Below, piece after piece: positions 33,341 through 43,837 of a DNA stretch of 64,000 nt. The notes beneath the pieces were generated by a model that saw nothing but the letters and a program-made list of their open reading frames with translations, had not been told where the DNA came from and did not search any database. The first letter of the stretch is position 1. Each line of letters opens with the position of its first letter. The position numbers were made by a program, and so were the translations under genes. Source of the stretch: Schistocerca nitens (taxonomy: Eukaryota; Arthropoda; Insecta; Orthoptera; Acrididae); the NCBI RefSeq assembly GCF_023898315.1, contig NC_064619.1, forward strand, positions 371,334,150 to 371,398,149, given 5' to 3'.

Positions 33341-35086
33341 AACCTCTTGTACAGAAAGCTTTCTAAACTTGTTTCCTCTAAATCGTCATTTCTTGAAAAT
33401 GCTTTTACGTTTTGTCCTCTTCAATAAACACAACAAAACACACGTAAACAAGCACTGTAAATGGAAGTATAACTACTACTCGCAATCACACTTGAACAAA
33501 ACTAACCGCGTGTTTGAAAGTGTGTTGTTTACAAACAGCAGAAACAAAAGAACACCAACCGTTGCATTCCAAGGATAGTCAACAAACTCGGGAGTAAAAA
33601 AAAAAAAATCCATAATGTGCAATGTAGGGAAATAAAGATCTAAAATATATGCAGAAAAGTTGGCATGGCACATAAATACACGTAGTAGGAAAATGCTTTT
33701 TAAATGCTTGAAAAAATTTTTTTTCAGAAAAATCCTTTTCAGAAGACTTAAATAAAACCTTAATCTATCGAAATGTGATGAAAACCGAAAATCAATTTTT
33801 TTTTTACCTTAACCACAGTGTGGTCCCCTTAAGAGTAATGTTCTTAATGTCTTCCAAATGCTCGCTGTAATATTCCATGGCCTCTAGCCACATTCACCGG
33901 CGAGTAAGTATGAGTTCTGGTGGAAGTGGTATGTTGGGAAGTTCCTCTCGAAATAACTGGATTATTGCAGATGCTTTAATAAAAACCTTTTTGATGGTTG
34001 AAACTGGCTTATTTACATGTCAAAATTCGAGACATCGTCTCAACTACACGATTCATGACATGGGCAATACGTGATATGGAGGAAGGTTGAGTAAAATACT
34101 TCCAACAATTTAACAGCAGCAATCATGTATGCCGCTGCGTCAGTGTAGATTACAAGTACTGTATTTTCATCTAGACTTGCTTGAAAGTAGTGTACAAAAT
34201 GTAACAAAATGAGCAGTTGTTTCCTGGTTAATCTTTTTTAGCTCCTTGTTGCAGATTAGATGAGGTACAGTGTCAGGATCTAACTTTCCAATAATCAAAT
34301 TAGCAACATATCAACTTTGTCAGTTGTCTCATCGACAGAGATCCACAAGTATGAATCGTCTATATATCTTCCCTTATCCTGCTTATGTATTATCATATAA
34401 AGTAGCTAAATAGTTCTTTCTCAGTGTGGATTTTCATGGAATGCTGCGTTGACGCTATGTCTCTAGAAAACTTTTGAACTGGCTATTTTTAACTGCGTTG
34501 AGTGGTATGTTTGCTGCAACATTGGCTTGACACAGGTCAAGATTAAATTCGTTTTCGTTTGTTGCATTTGGTTTACTTAAAAATGTATGTTTAAAGTTTG
34601 ATTTATTGTTAAAATTTGCCGTGTGTTTAATCCCTGCAACATGCTGACTTAAATATTACCTCTGTTCAGAACACACCTAAAAACAAAAAGAAATCAGAGA
34701 AACTTTGTGGAAGAATTTACATACCTGATCTACTTAGCAAAATTAACCTACATTAAGGGCTTAGAAGCAATATTTTTGCATTGGCATGTATCTGGTCCAA
34801 GTTAACTTGGGAAGAACAGTGGCATCACTGTTCTCTGAGTGGGCGTAGCAGATAAAAGGTTAACATTTTACTTAAGTCTTTGTTGCACACATTGCAGTGA
34901 ATAACTCTTCCATCTGTAGAGAAATCAGGAAATTCTTGTAACTGCTGATAAATCGGAGATGATTTGGAGCTGGCTAGTTTTGGCATGCTTGACTTTCCAC
35001 AAATACACTGTTGCTGTCATCGTCCGACTCATGATTGCGGTTCACGCACGCAGACAAACCAGTTATCATTCATGTACTGTTTTCTA

Positions 35087-35375
35087 AGTAGCTGGGAAGA
35101 CCAGAAGAGTAGTTAGTCATACAAATTTAATTTTACTGGATTTTTAAAAATCAGATAGTCAGGTTCTAATGTGAAATTTTGGTATTTTGAGTACTATAAA
35201 ATTAGTTTTCGATGAAATATTTGCGCAATTCTTAGCTGGGAGGACCACAAGAGAATATTAGTCATAAAATTTTTTATTTAATTGGATTTTAAAAATTTAG
35301 GTACAATTGGCTACTAACATGAAATTAGGAATTTTTAGATGCTCTAAAACTAGCGTTTTCGATCATTAATGCACG
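35087..35375. repeat. two-copy tandem duplication of about 144 bp
   Basis: The units begin 'gctgggaagaccagaagag' (35091) and 'gctgggaggaccacaagag' (35235) and continue in parallel, each containing 'ggatttt(t)aaaaat' and ending near 'gttttcgat'. Divergence is visible by eye, so the duplication is not recent. It lies near the presumed right end of the hAT element. Confidence 0.8.
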
Positions 35376-35464
35376 TAATTAGTGTATTTACAACTTTTAT
35401 TGCCTTTATTTAATGAGGAACAAAATAGGTTTTTCCCTAAAATCCTGGATCTAATGATAAGCTT

Positions 35465-36900
35465 TCAAAGTGGGCTCTCACTTCAGACTTCAATGAAATT
35501 TTCCGGGCCATCACATCTAATCCTGGTACTATTGATCCCTCCAAAAAACAACTGAAGTAATCCTCTTGTCACTCAGTATTATCCTGGCCTTGAACGTGTT
35601 AATCAGCTACTTCATTAAGGTTGTGACTTTGTAATATTAAAAAGACTTCCCTCCTATATTCAAGACACCAACCATTTCCTAGATCATGTGAAATCTGTGC
35701 TCTTCCCACTCACACCACACACCTTGCTTGCCACTATTGGTGTTGCCTTCCTCTATACCAACATCATGTATGTGATCTGTCTGCTGCTGAACATTGCTTT
35801 GATCAGTGCCCACCTGATTCCAAAGCTATGACATCCTTCCTGTTCACCTTAATCAACTTTGTTCATACCGACAACTACTCTACCTTTTAGCGTCAGACAA
35901 ACAAACAGATCATTTGCATGGACATGGGGACCAGGATGCTTCCTTCCTATGCCAACTTTTCGTGGGTCACTTTGAGGGGGCTTTCCTGGGATCCATAAGC
36001 CTCCTGCCCTTAGTTCGGTTTAGGTATCTTGATATGTGCCATAAGGACTCCTGGTGAGGATGACCTGTTAAAATTCTTGGAATCTCTAAATACATACTCC
36101 AAATTAAATTTCATGTGTTGCTATTCTGACTCCCGTGCCACTTACTTGATCCTCACTGAGAGGTCAGCTACACACGTCTGTTCACCCGAAACCTACTAAC
36201 AAACAACAGTACTTTCATTTTGACAGTTAGCATCCTTTGTCAAATGTTCCTCCCATGCAATCTTGGCATTTGAGGCAAATATATTTGCTCAGATAGATAC
36301 TTTTTACAGCAGTCTTTACTGGAATTTCCCCAGCCTTCACGTCCAAACCTGGTACTGCTGATCGCTGCAAAAAATGACTTTGGAGTACACCTCTTGTCAC
36401 TCAGTGTCATCGTGGTCTTGCTTGCATTGATTAGCTACTTCGTCAAGGTTGCAACTTATAAAATCAAATTCTGAAATTAGGACCATTCTATCAGACAGTT
36501 TCCCCATCACACACACATTAGCTTTTCCTCACCTGCCCAATCTCCACAATATCCTTGTCAGACCCTGTACTGCCAAAGGGGGAGCCACTGGTGAAATGAC
36601 CCTTGCCATGTACCAGCTGTTATGGAAATAATGTTCAGCCTTTACAACCACCAAGTTATCAGATAGGAATAAAGGACATAGTCAGAGGGTGAATAATGGT
36701 ATCACACAATATCCTGTTGCAGAGCATGCTCTCCAACATGCAAGTCATGACCTTGGTGCCTGTTTCACCACATGTGCCGTCTGGATTCTTCCATCAGACA
36801 CCATTTTCTTAGAACTCTGCAGGTGGAACTGGATTTACAATGTGTCCTTGATTCTTGCCACTCATCTGCCTTAACTTGCGTTACTTTCTTAGCTCTAAGC
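35465..36900 (+). pseudogene. Penelope-like element coding region (RT to GIY-YIG), decayed
   Basis: Plus-strand sequence follows a Penelope-like retroelement. An RT palm segment (35690-36010) includes an eroded ATIGVAFLYTNI ('ATIDVTSLYTNIP') and MGTRMLPSYANFSWVTL ('MGTRMAPSYANLFMG'). A thumb segment lies at 36180-36470. A GIY-YIG-region tail (36689-36874, open) reads VAEHALQHASHDLGACFTTC then AVWILPSDTIFLELCRWNW. A second, extra thumb copy lies upstream (35465-35640; PGTIDPSKKQL), duplicating 36300-36470. Stops and indels are frequent. The element continues beyond the gypsy insertion at 42933. Confidence 0.75.
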
Positions 36901-37265
36901 TGTTGGGTCTTGCCCACTCGTCTCGTGCCTAAGGGATGCTATAGCAAATAATTTCAGTAGTTTTATTTCTATAAAGGAGATTGACAATATTTAACTTGGG
37001 AGAGGCAATATGCTATAGACAAAGTTCCTGCAAGTTGGCTCAAGTCACTGATACTACTCTGCGAATCCTGTTCACTAATTTCCGTATACTGAGCCGATCT
37101 GACCATCTGAGGCTGGCAGGAGCGATGCTTGTATTCACTTCGGTTTGAGGGCGCTCCTGTTGTGATGCGAGTTATTCCATGCACCATTGGCAGTCATCGT
37201 TTCACTGCCTTCTCTGGTCTTGCGTTCTGCATCTTTGTTCCGGCACTTGTGGTTACGCCAGAACA
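36901..37265 (-). repeat. 3' LTR of the gypsy element
   Basis: 365 bp, bounded on plus by TGTT...AACA, and about 90 bp shorter than its partner through internal deletions (for example after 'gggatgctat'). The divergence and deletions indicate an old insertion. Confidence 0.85.
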
Positions 37266-37515
37266 TTCGTGCCGTCGACCCCCCCCCCCCCCCCCTCCAA
37301 AGTGACAGACTGTTGTCCTGCATGGAGTGTGACCATGGCAAGGATGCAGGAGTGTGGGCACAAAGTTGGGCCGGAAGCTGTGGGTGCAGGGGACGTCGAG
37401 CTTCCGGCCGTACCCCACCATCTGACCTGCTCTCTGGCGGAAACGTCCCGTGCAAAATGACCAGAAGGGTAACGTCCACCTCCTGCTGCCATGAACCACA
37501 TGAAGAAGACGGTGA

Positions 37516-38307
37516 CTAATGTGGTATAGGCGGATCCAGCTCCATCAGTAGGACGAGGGGAGGCGGAAGCAGTGAAGGCTCCGTCTCCATGAGGTCATCC
37601 TGCAGTATCACGTTGAAGCCGTCTGGTAGCTGCTGTGGCTGCACTCTCCTCTGGACCCTTGAATCTGGGAGAAGAGAAACTGAAAGATCATCGTGTATAA
37701 GACAGAGGCAAAGTTGATTTTGATGGCGGAGCTGCAAGCCATGTGGACCTGAAAGAAGATACATGCAAGCGACAAGTCGACGGATGATCTTGCCTCACGC
37801 CCACCGTCTGCTGCCGCTAAAAACTCTGTCGAGGAACAGTTGCAATACTTGATCTCTGATGTGTGTGGAGCGAAGTTAGGCTATCTGCTGCTTGAACGTT
37901 CTGACAAAACATTGCACTTTGCTGTTTGACTGTGGATGGAACGGTGCACTAGTTAGATGCTGTATGCCATTGTGCGCACAGAATGTTTCAAATTCATTTG
38001 ATATGAATTGAGGGGCTGTTGTCTGACACTATTACTTCACATAAATCTTCTAGGCAAAAAATCGATGACAACACCTGAATTGTGCTATGTGACATTGTCG
38101 AGTTCATTGGCACAGCAAAAGGAAACTTGCTATACGAGTCAACCACAATCAACCAACGAGTGTTCCAGAAAGGTCCCGCAGAGTCCTTTGCACACGTTGC
38201 CATGGTGAGTGCAAATTAGGCCAAACAGAGAATTTTTGTTGCAGAGCAGACTGGTTTTCTTCACATGCCTGGCACTGTGTTGTCATCTGTTCTATTTGGG
38301 CTTCCAT
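37516..38307 (-). pseudogene. gypsy integrase core and C-terminal part, broken
   Basis: Continuing on the far side of the LINE, minus-strand residues supply the rest of the integrase zinc finger (QMTTQCQACEENQSAL, with the Cys pair). The catalytic core follows: DSAGPFWNTRWLIVVDSYSK, with the first acidic residue, and EVIVSDNSPS, with the second. The core fades after 38000. A Pro-rich open stretch (37764-37516) with LPPPLVLLMELDPP may be the pol C-terminus. Confidence 0.75.
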
Positions 38308-38316
38308 ACACTGCCA

Positions 38317-39132
38317 TGGAGAAGAAATAAAAACTTTAAGGTTCGCCGATGACATTGTAATTCTGTCAGAGACAGCAAAGGACTTGGAAGAGCAGTTGAA
38401 CAGAATGGACAGTGTCTTGAAGGGAGGATATAAGATGAACATCAACTAAAACAAAACGAGGATAATGGAATGTAGTCGAATTAAGTCGGGCGATGCTGAG
38501 GGAATTAGATTAGGAATTGAGACACTTAAAGTAGTAAATGAGTTTTGCTATTTGGGGAGCAAAGTAACTGATGATGGTCGAAGTAGAGAGGATATAAAAT
38601 GCAGGCTGGCAATGGCAAGGAAAGCGTTTCTGAAGAAGAGAAATTTGTTAACATTGAGTATAGATTTGAATGTCAGGAAGTCGTTTCTGAAAGTATTTGT
38701 ATGGAGTGTAGCCATGTATGGAAGTGAAACGTGGACGATAACTAGTGTGGACAAGAAGAGAATAGAAGCTTTCGAAATGTGGTGCTACAGAAGAATGCTG
38801 AAGATAAGGTGGGTAGATCACGTAACTAATGAGGAGATATTGAATAGGATTGGGGAGAAGAGAAGTGTGTGGCACAACTTGACTAGAAGAAGGGATCAGT
38901 TGGTAGGACATGTTTTGAGGCATCAAGGGATCACAAATTTAGCATTGGAGGGCAGCGTGGAGGGTAAAAATCGTAGAGGGAGACCAAGAGATGAATACAC
39001 TAAACAGATTCAGAAGGATGTAGGCTGCAGTACATATTGGGAGATGAAGAAGCTTGCACAGGATAGAGTAGCATGGAGAGCTGCATCAAACCAGTCTCAG
39101 GACTGAAGACCACAACAACAACAACAACAACA
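38317..39132 (+). mobile_element. CAA-tailed RTE-like LINE copy 3 with 9-bp target duplication
   Basis: Sense-strand copy inserted in the gypsy integrase. The 9-bp repeat 'acactgcca' lies at 38308-38316 and 39133-39141. It starts inside the RT palm with an intact box (KTLRFADDIVILSETAKDL). One stop separates this part from a 213-codon open stretch (38465-39106), which reads to the normal stop just before the CAA tail (39110-39132). That stretch includes FCYLGSKVTDDGRSREDIKC, GSETWTITSVDKKRIEAFEM and MLKIRWVDHVTNEEILNRIG. It is the best preserved of the four copies and probably among the youngest. Confidence 0.93.
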
Positions 39133-39141
39133 ACACTGCCA

Positions 39142-41317
39142 AGTACAGTGTCGATGTGTGTTTCGTACAAACAATCCCCCAGTGTCCTCGAGTAACTCCA
39201 GCACTTCTTTTATCGACGCTTTAGGGATCAACACGCATGACTGTCCACTGTCATTCTGAACAATCACACATTTCTGTACAGCGTGACTACACCGACATGC
39301 TAAGTATCGGTGCACTACTGAGTTCTTTATGCAATGCAAGGAACAAGGCCAAGATGTGCGAATGTAGTTGAGCAAAATGTTCAAATCTGGCTCATTTTCT
39401 GTGGCCTGTGCAATTTTCTTGTAGTTCAGTGGAAAAGACTGAAGCAATTGGGAATCCTGAGCATCAGTGTGACAACAAGGTACAGCAGAAGTGTGTCTGG
39501 GCCAATCAGAAGGCATGAAAGGGTGTCCGCATTACCATGTTGTGCTATCAGATGATACACAATCTCATACTGGTATTGAGACAACAACAATGCCCACTTT
39601 TGCAATTTTTAGGCAGTTCGTACCGGGACTGGTTTTGTTGGATGAAACTAGGACTGCAAAGGGTTGTGATCCGTTATTAAGAAGAATTTGCTGCCATACA
39701 AGTAGTGGTGGAATTTGGTGGAACCATACACAATAGCTAAAACCTCTTTTTCAATTTGTGAATAGTTACAGAGAGCTTTGGGCAACACTTTTGACGTGAA
39801 AAGAATAGGCCTGTCTTCGTCACCAATTCAGTGCGAAAGCACTGCACCAATTCCATAAGAGGAAGTGTCAGCTTGCATTACAACTGGTTTGTCCGAATCA
39901 AAGTGAACTAAGCATCGATCACTGAGCAATCCATCTTTAAGTTTTCGAAAAGCTACTTGGCAGCTATCTGTTCAAACAAAGGGGACATTTTTGCGATGCA
40001 ATGGAGCTGTGATTTATGCAGCATTTGGTATGAACCGAATATTCATTTTCCCTAAAACTGACTGCAATTTTGTGATATTGTGAGGAACCTGCAAATTCTG
40101 TATGGCTAACAAATGCGACTGAAGAGGATGTACACCTTGCCTGTTTGACATAACCAAGATACTGCAACCCAGATTTAAAAAAAAATCACACTTGTCCAGT
40201 CAACACTCTAGGCCTGCCTCAAATAGCATACGAAAGCACGTAAATTTTCAGTATGTTCTTCAGTTATACGACCTGCTGCTACAATATTGACCAAATAGTT
40301 TGAACAGTTTGACACTTGTGCAGTCAGCGGGTGTGGAAGCACTGCCAAAAGACAAATGCAAATATTTAAACAAGCTCATATGAGTATTTACTACACACTC
40401 TTTTGAGATTCTTCATCGAGCGGTATTTGAAGAGACGCGCCGTGCAAATCAATTTTTGAAAAGTTGCGTTCAGCGCCTAATTTGTCCACGAGATCTTCTG
40501 GGTGTTGCAATGGATAAGTATCAATTACAGTTTGTTGGTTGACTGTAGCTTTAAAGTAGACACAGAGGCGAATGCGACCTGAAGGTTTAGGGAGCAAATC
40601 TAGTGGACTTGCCTGTTGACTAACTGATGTGGGTGCAATAACTCCGTTATCTTGCAAGTCTTTAAGTTCAGTAGCGACTTTGTCCCATAATGCAGTGGGA
40701 ACAGGTCTGGCCGAGCAAAAGTTTGGCTGAGCATTGTCTTTCAGCATAATATGTGTAATAAAATTGTTAGCTTTTCCTAAACCTTCAGAAAAGAGTTCCA
40801 GGAATTATTTTAGCAAGCTAGCTACACTGTCTTTTCCATTAAATGCAGACTGCAGACACTGACAAAACATTGTCCTGAATGTTAAACCCAAACAAATCAA
40901 ATGAATTAAGACCAAATATGTTCTCACAATCGCATGACTGTAGCACTGGAAAGTCACTGTTCACATATGCAAGTGATACATGGCAGGCAAAGTACATGTT
41001 CCGAGAATGAGAATGTTTTGTCCATTATCCGTCAGTTGGGTGCCAGTTTTGGACAGGCATGGGGAGCCTTACAGTTCGTATGTGTGACGATTGAGCAACA
41101 TGACAGAGGCACCTGTGTCCAACTGAAAATTCATACGTTTCCCACAAATAAGTAAATAAACAAAAAGTTTGTCTGACTGGTGTATCACTGTAGAAACAGC
41201 ACGTTTGCAAGTTGTGGACTTGGAATGTACTGCATTAATGACATGGTCCTTGTGACTAGATTTTTGCGAGTGGGTTAAATTCTTATGTATGTTCTGTTGC
41301 AAACATGCAGACTGCAT
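39142..41317 (-). pseudogene. gypsy pol: protease, RT, RNase H and start of integrase, broken
   Basis: The protease active site reads FQLDTGASVMLL (near 41100). The RT N-terminal part (40747-40391, open) contains NGVIAPTSVSQQASPLDLLP, SGRIRLCVYFKATVNQ and NFSKIDLHGASLQIPL. The palm with its YxDD box is not readable, in a stretch of stops around 40200-40390. RNase H signatures occur at 39700-39850 (EKEVLAIVYGSTKFHHYLYG in a broken frame). The 39516-39142 part leads to the integrase zinc-binding His pair at TGGLFVRNTHRHCTW, where the LINE is inserted. Many stops; inactive. Confidence 0.8.
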
Positions 41318-41446
41318 ATGTTCTTTCCTACCACAAGCGTAACACTGAGCTTGTCGGGAGGGGCAGTCTTGGCATTTGTGTCATGTATAAAAGCGAGGGA
41401 AGACTTGATTCTGTTCGCCTGCATAGCCGCCTGTGTAGCGAACTGC

Positions 41447-42285
41447 TTATGTGGCGTGGTGGTCTTTACTTGGCTTGGCTAGCGCAAACCGCCGGTGTGG
41501 AATGGGGCGATTGCAACTAAGGGACTCTACCTGACAAATAGCTGCTTGCTTAAATGTGTGAGCTGACAAGGCACTGGAATCATACTGATGTAGTATTTGC
41601 ACTACCTGCTCAAATGATGGATCGGACTGTTTCAAAATCTGTTCCCTGAGTTTGGCATCAGGCACACTGTACACGATTGCATCGCGCAACACAATATCTG
41701 AGTATAAGGCACCGAATTTGAATTTGCGTTTCCTTGTCATACACTGCAAATCTGTTACCCACTTGTGAAAAGTTTGTTCTGACAGTTTTTTGCAATTAAA
41801 GAATTGATATCTAGCTCCTACCACATTCACATGTTGGTCATAATAGTTTGTTAGCAAGGCGATCACATTGCTGTATGCAAGTCCACTCGAGTGGCACTAG
41901 AAAAGAGTTTCTGAATTAATCTGAACACCACACTTCCTACTGTGGATAATTGATAAGAAAGTTTCACAGTACCTGTTGTATTGTGAGCTAGTAAATGTGC
42001 TAGTAAATGTGCTAACCACTCAAGCCATTCCTCCTCTTCGTCACAAAACTGTCGAAAAGTTGGTATAGCAGCTGTAGTAGGCAGTGCTTGTTCTGTCGGG
42101 CGCACAGTGTTGGCCAGTAACTGCTGCACCATATTGAGTAGTGCTGATATTTGCTGCACCTGAAACTGAAACATATGCATTAGCTGTGTGGCATCTAACA
42201 CTTGCAACTGTGGCGCCTGAGCAGGGGGCAGGACAGGATTGGTGGGCATGTTGGAAGACACAAATGCGAAAAATATACAAGGCAA
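41447..42285 (-). pseudogene. gypsy gag region, broken
   Basis: The structural polyprotein of the LTR element lies in two open stretches. The first (42285-41863) is Gln/Leu-rich, including QVLDATQLMHMFQFQVQQIS and IPTFRQFCDEEEEWLEWLAH with a short duplication (LAHLLAHLLAH). The second (41866-41447) has FHKWVTDLQCMTRKRKFKFG and LREQILKQSDPSFEQVVQIL, matching the capsid-domain region of Ty3/gypsy gag. The shift between them lies near 41865. A zinc-knuckle region would follow, near 41330 (CYACGRKEHMQSAC-like in another frame). Confidence 0.75.
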
Positions 42286-42477
42286 GCAATTTAAATAACG
42301 ACAAAATCAAAGTAAAGTTCTGCAACACCCACCTGTAAACACTGATTAGCAAAAACGACAAGAAACTGGTAAAGCAATAAACCCCTGTAAAGTAAAGACA
42401 AGAGAGAATTAAGGCGCCAGCACATAAACTTTGTGGCCGTCGGGCACAGGGTTTGTTTGTGGCACCTCGTCACCAGT

Positions 42478-42932
42478 TGTTAGTTCTTGCCCACTCATCT
42501 CGTATAGGGTGCCTAAGGGATGCTGTGTTCTCGGAGTGCTGTACAACAATTCAAGCAAATAACTTTAGTAGTTTTATTTCTATAAAGTAGAATTGACAAT
42601 GCTTAACTTGCAGATTTACAAGTAGTAGTCGCAAATGAGAGATGACATGCAAACAGTAATATTCTTCGCTATAGACAAAGTTCCTGGAAGTTGACACACG
42701 TCACTAATACTGCTCTGCGAATCCTGTCCACTAATGTCCGCTAATGACCTTATAATGAGCCAATCTGACCGGCCAAGGCTGGCAGAAGCGGTGCTTATAT
42801 TCACTGTGGTTTGAGGGTTCTCCTGTTATGGTGTAGCCCTATTCCGCACACCATTGGTCGACGACGTTTCACAGCCCTCTCTGGTCTTGCGTTCTGCATC
42901 TTCTTTCTGCTACTTGTGATTATGCCAAAACA
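42478..42932 (-). repeat. 5' LTR of the gypsy element
   Basis: 455 bp, bounded on plus by TGTT...AACA. Shared segments with the 3' LTR include 'ttcttgcccactc', 'tagttttatttctataaag', 'tgctctgcgaatcctgt' and 'ctctggtcttgcgttctgc'. Internal sequence begins at 42477, where a primer-binding site is expected. Confidence 0.85.
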
Positions 42933-43735
42933 TCAGTATTTCTTCTCAGTAACTATTCCTTTCTACACTACCTTTTAGTTCTCTGTATCATTTATTTTAT
43001 GACCTGTCTATTTTTTCCCCACCTCCCTCCTGTACCATGAGTAATGCACTTAGCTTTCCACTCTTATTGACATTCATTTTGTCAGTAATCTGTCATAAGT
43101 ATTACCTTGCACCTTTAAGCTCTAAGGTTTTCAAATCTCTTCCAGTGCAGTCCCCAACAATCAGTCTTTCTTTTCATCCCATCTGGTAAATCTCCTCTGA
43201 CGAGGGGTTCTGGGTGACTTTCCTGCACTCGCCCGATTTCCTAAACCTCACAAGTCCTTTTCCTTCACACTTCTTCCTTCCCTTCAAACCTTCTACCAGG
43301 AGCAACTGGCTCCAAAAGCTTAGAAATTTCAGTACCTTTGTGCGTGTTTCCCGCTGCTGCCATTTGGGGAGTAGATTTTTTTATCTATCGATTCACATTA
43401 TATTTTCAAAATTTGATTGTTTTCATTGGTGTAACAACCTTACAGCTTGAATAGTCCATCAGAAGCAATTTGGCATTTGTGGTACCTCTGGTGGAGGAAC
43501 TGCCAAACTTCAGAAAAAACAAGTGTACGTGGTGTCTCTAATAGAATAAGTGTGAACTTGTAAAGCTAGTTTATCAAACAATGGAAAATCCAGGATGGAA
43601 TGTAACAATATTTTGAGAAGGAAAATTGCTACTCACCATGTAATGGAGATGCTGAGTCGCAGATGGGCACAACAAAAAGACACTCACAATTAAAGCTTTC
43701 GGCTGTTAAGGCCTTTGTTAGGCAGACTTAAACCC
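42933..43735 (+). mobile_element. Penelope-like element 3' part and terminal repeat
   Basis: Pyrimidine-rich sequence ('ccccacctccctcctg') resumes to the right of the gypsy LTR and leads into 'ggaaaatccaggatggaatg', 'gctactcaccat' and 'gctgagtcgcagatgggcac', the same order as the fragment at 4485-4592. On the minus strand 43697-43721 contains an eroded hammerhead-like core (GGCC-type stem followed by GAAAGC). It is taken as the continuation of the Penelope-like element at 35465-36900, split by the LTR element. Confidence 0.6.
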
Positions 43736-43750
43736 CCCCCTCCCCACTCC

Positions 43751-43752
<2 letters not shown>

Positions 43753-43803
<51 letters not shown>
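43753..43803. repeat. (AC)n microsatellite
   Basis: About 25 uninterrupted AC units, adjoining the Penelope-like terminal repeat. Confidence 0.97.
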
Positions 43804-43804
<1 letters not shown>

Positions 43805-43837
43805 TACCTCTCCCTACATGTCCTTTCTGCATGGATA

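Larger units (their letters stand above)
31617..33827 (-). mobile_element. TTAA-flanked Kolobok-like DNA transposon, interrupted by LINE
   Basis: Both ends begin with the same inverted sequence: left 'ggggaccacacc', right reverse complement 'ggggaccacact', 11 bp perfect and 13 of 15 overall. TTAA flanks both sides (31613-31616 and 33828-33831). TTAA duplications are known for piggyBac and Kolobok superfamilies. The internal protein is not piggyBac-like but matches the uncharacterised 'Mutator-like' domain proteins of animals, so Kolobok is the better fit. Without the nested LINE it would be about 1.5 kb, which suggests an internal deletion. Confidence 0.75.
31130..34986 (-). pseudogene. hAT transposase, split by insertion and decayed
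   Basis: Reading the minus strand from ATG at 34986, MPKLASSKSSPIYQQLQEF and VIHCNVCNKDLSK form a BED-type zinc finger start. After a non-coding interval (about 34640-34860), SNFKHTFLSKPNATNENEF and ANIPLNAVKNSQFKSF follow. Next, near 34370-34330, comes a DETTDK catalytic-type motif. KKVFIKASAIIQLFREELPN with PLPPELILTRRWMWLEAMEY (33950-33880) ends at YYSEHLEDIKNITL, exactly at the TTAA. Beyond the insertion, from 31613 down, LQEEAVSITSVKDLIKDPTI resumes in frame. The C-terminal dimerisation block reads SLVTSVNVERSFSACTMLLT (near 31200). Stops and frameshifts are frequent. Confidence 0.8.
30965..35450 (-). mobile_element. hAT element, decayed, hosting a nested element
   Basis: Outermost member of a three-level nest. 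An antisense hAT-family transposase runs from about 34986 to 31130, interrupted between 33828 and 31616 by a TTAA-flanked element. Short 'aataggt' motifs recur at the left side (31020-31085) and at 35428-35434, and may be subterminal repeats. The right side holds a tandem duplication (35087-35375). Exact terminal repeats and 8-bp duplications were not identified, so the boundaries are approximate. Confidence 0.7.
36901..42932 (-). mobile_element. Ty3/gypsy LTR retrotransposon, decayed, split by a LINE
   Basis: An antisense LTR element of about 6.0 kb, or 5.2 kb without the LINE at 38317-39132. It has two related LTRs, gag, protease, RT, RNase H and integrase in Ty3/gypsy order on the minus strand, and a G-rich (minus strand) polypurine-like tract next to the 3' LTR (37280-37297). 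No envelope-like frame is seen between integrase and the 3' LTR. No 4-6 bp target duplication is evident: the flanks read 'taagc' and 'tcagt'. It sits inside the Penelope-like element. Confidence 0.88.

Noticed and set aside
36901..42932. LTR element as an endogenous retrovirus with env
   Set aside because: No envelope-like frame is seen between integrase and the 3' LTR; the layout is Ty3/gypsy.
43741..43803. Tandem array as a CRISPR-like repeat
   Set aside because: It is a simple AC microsatellite without spacers. No CRISPR-type repeat-spacer structure or cas-like gene occurs in the window.
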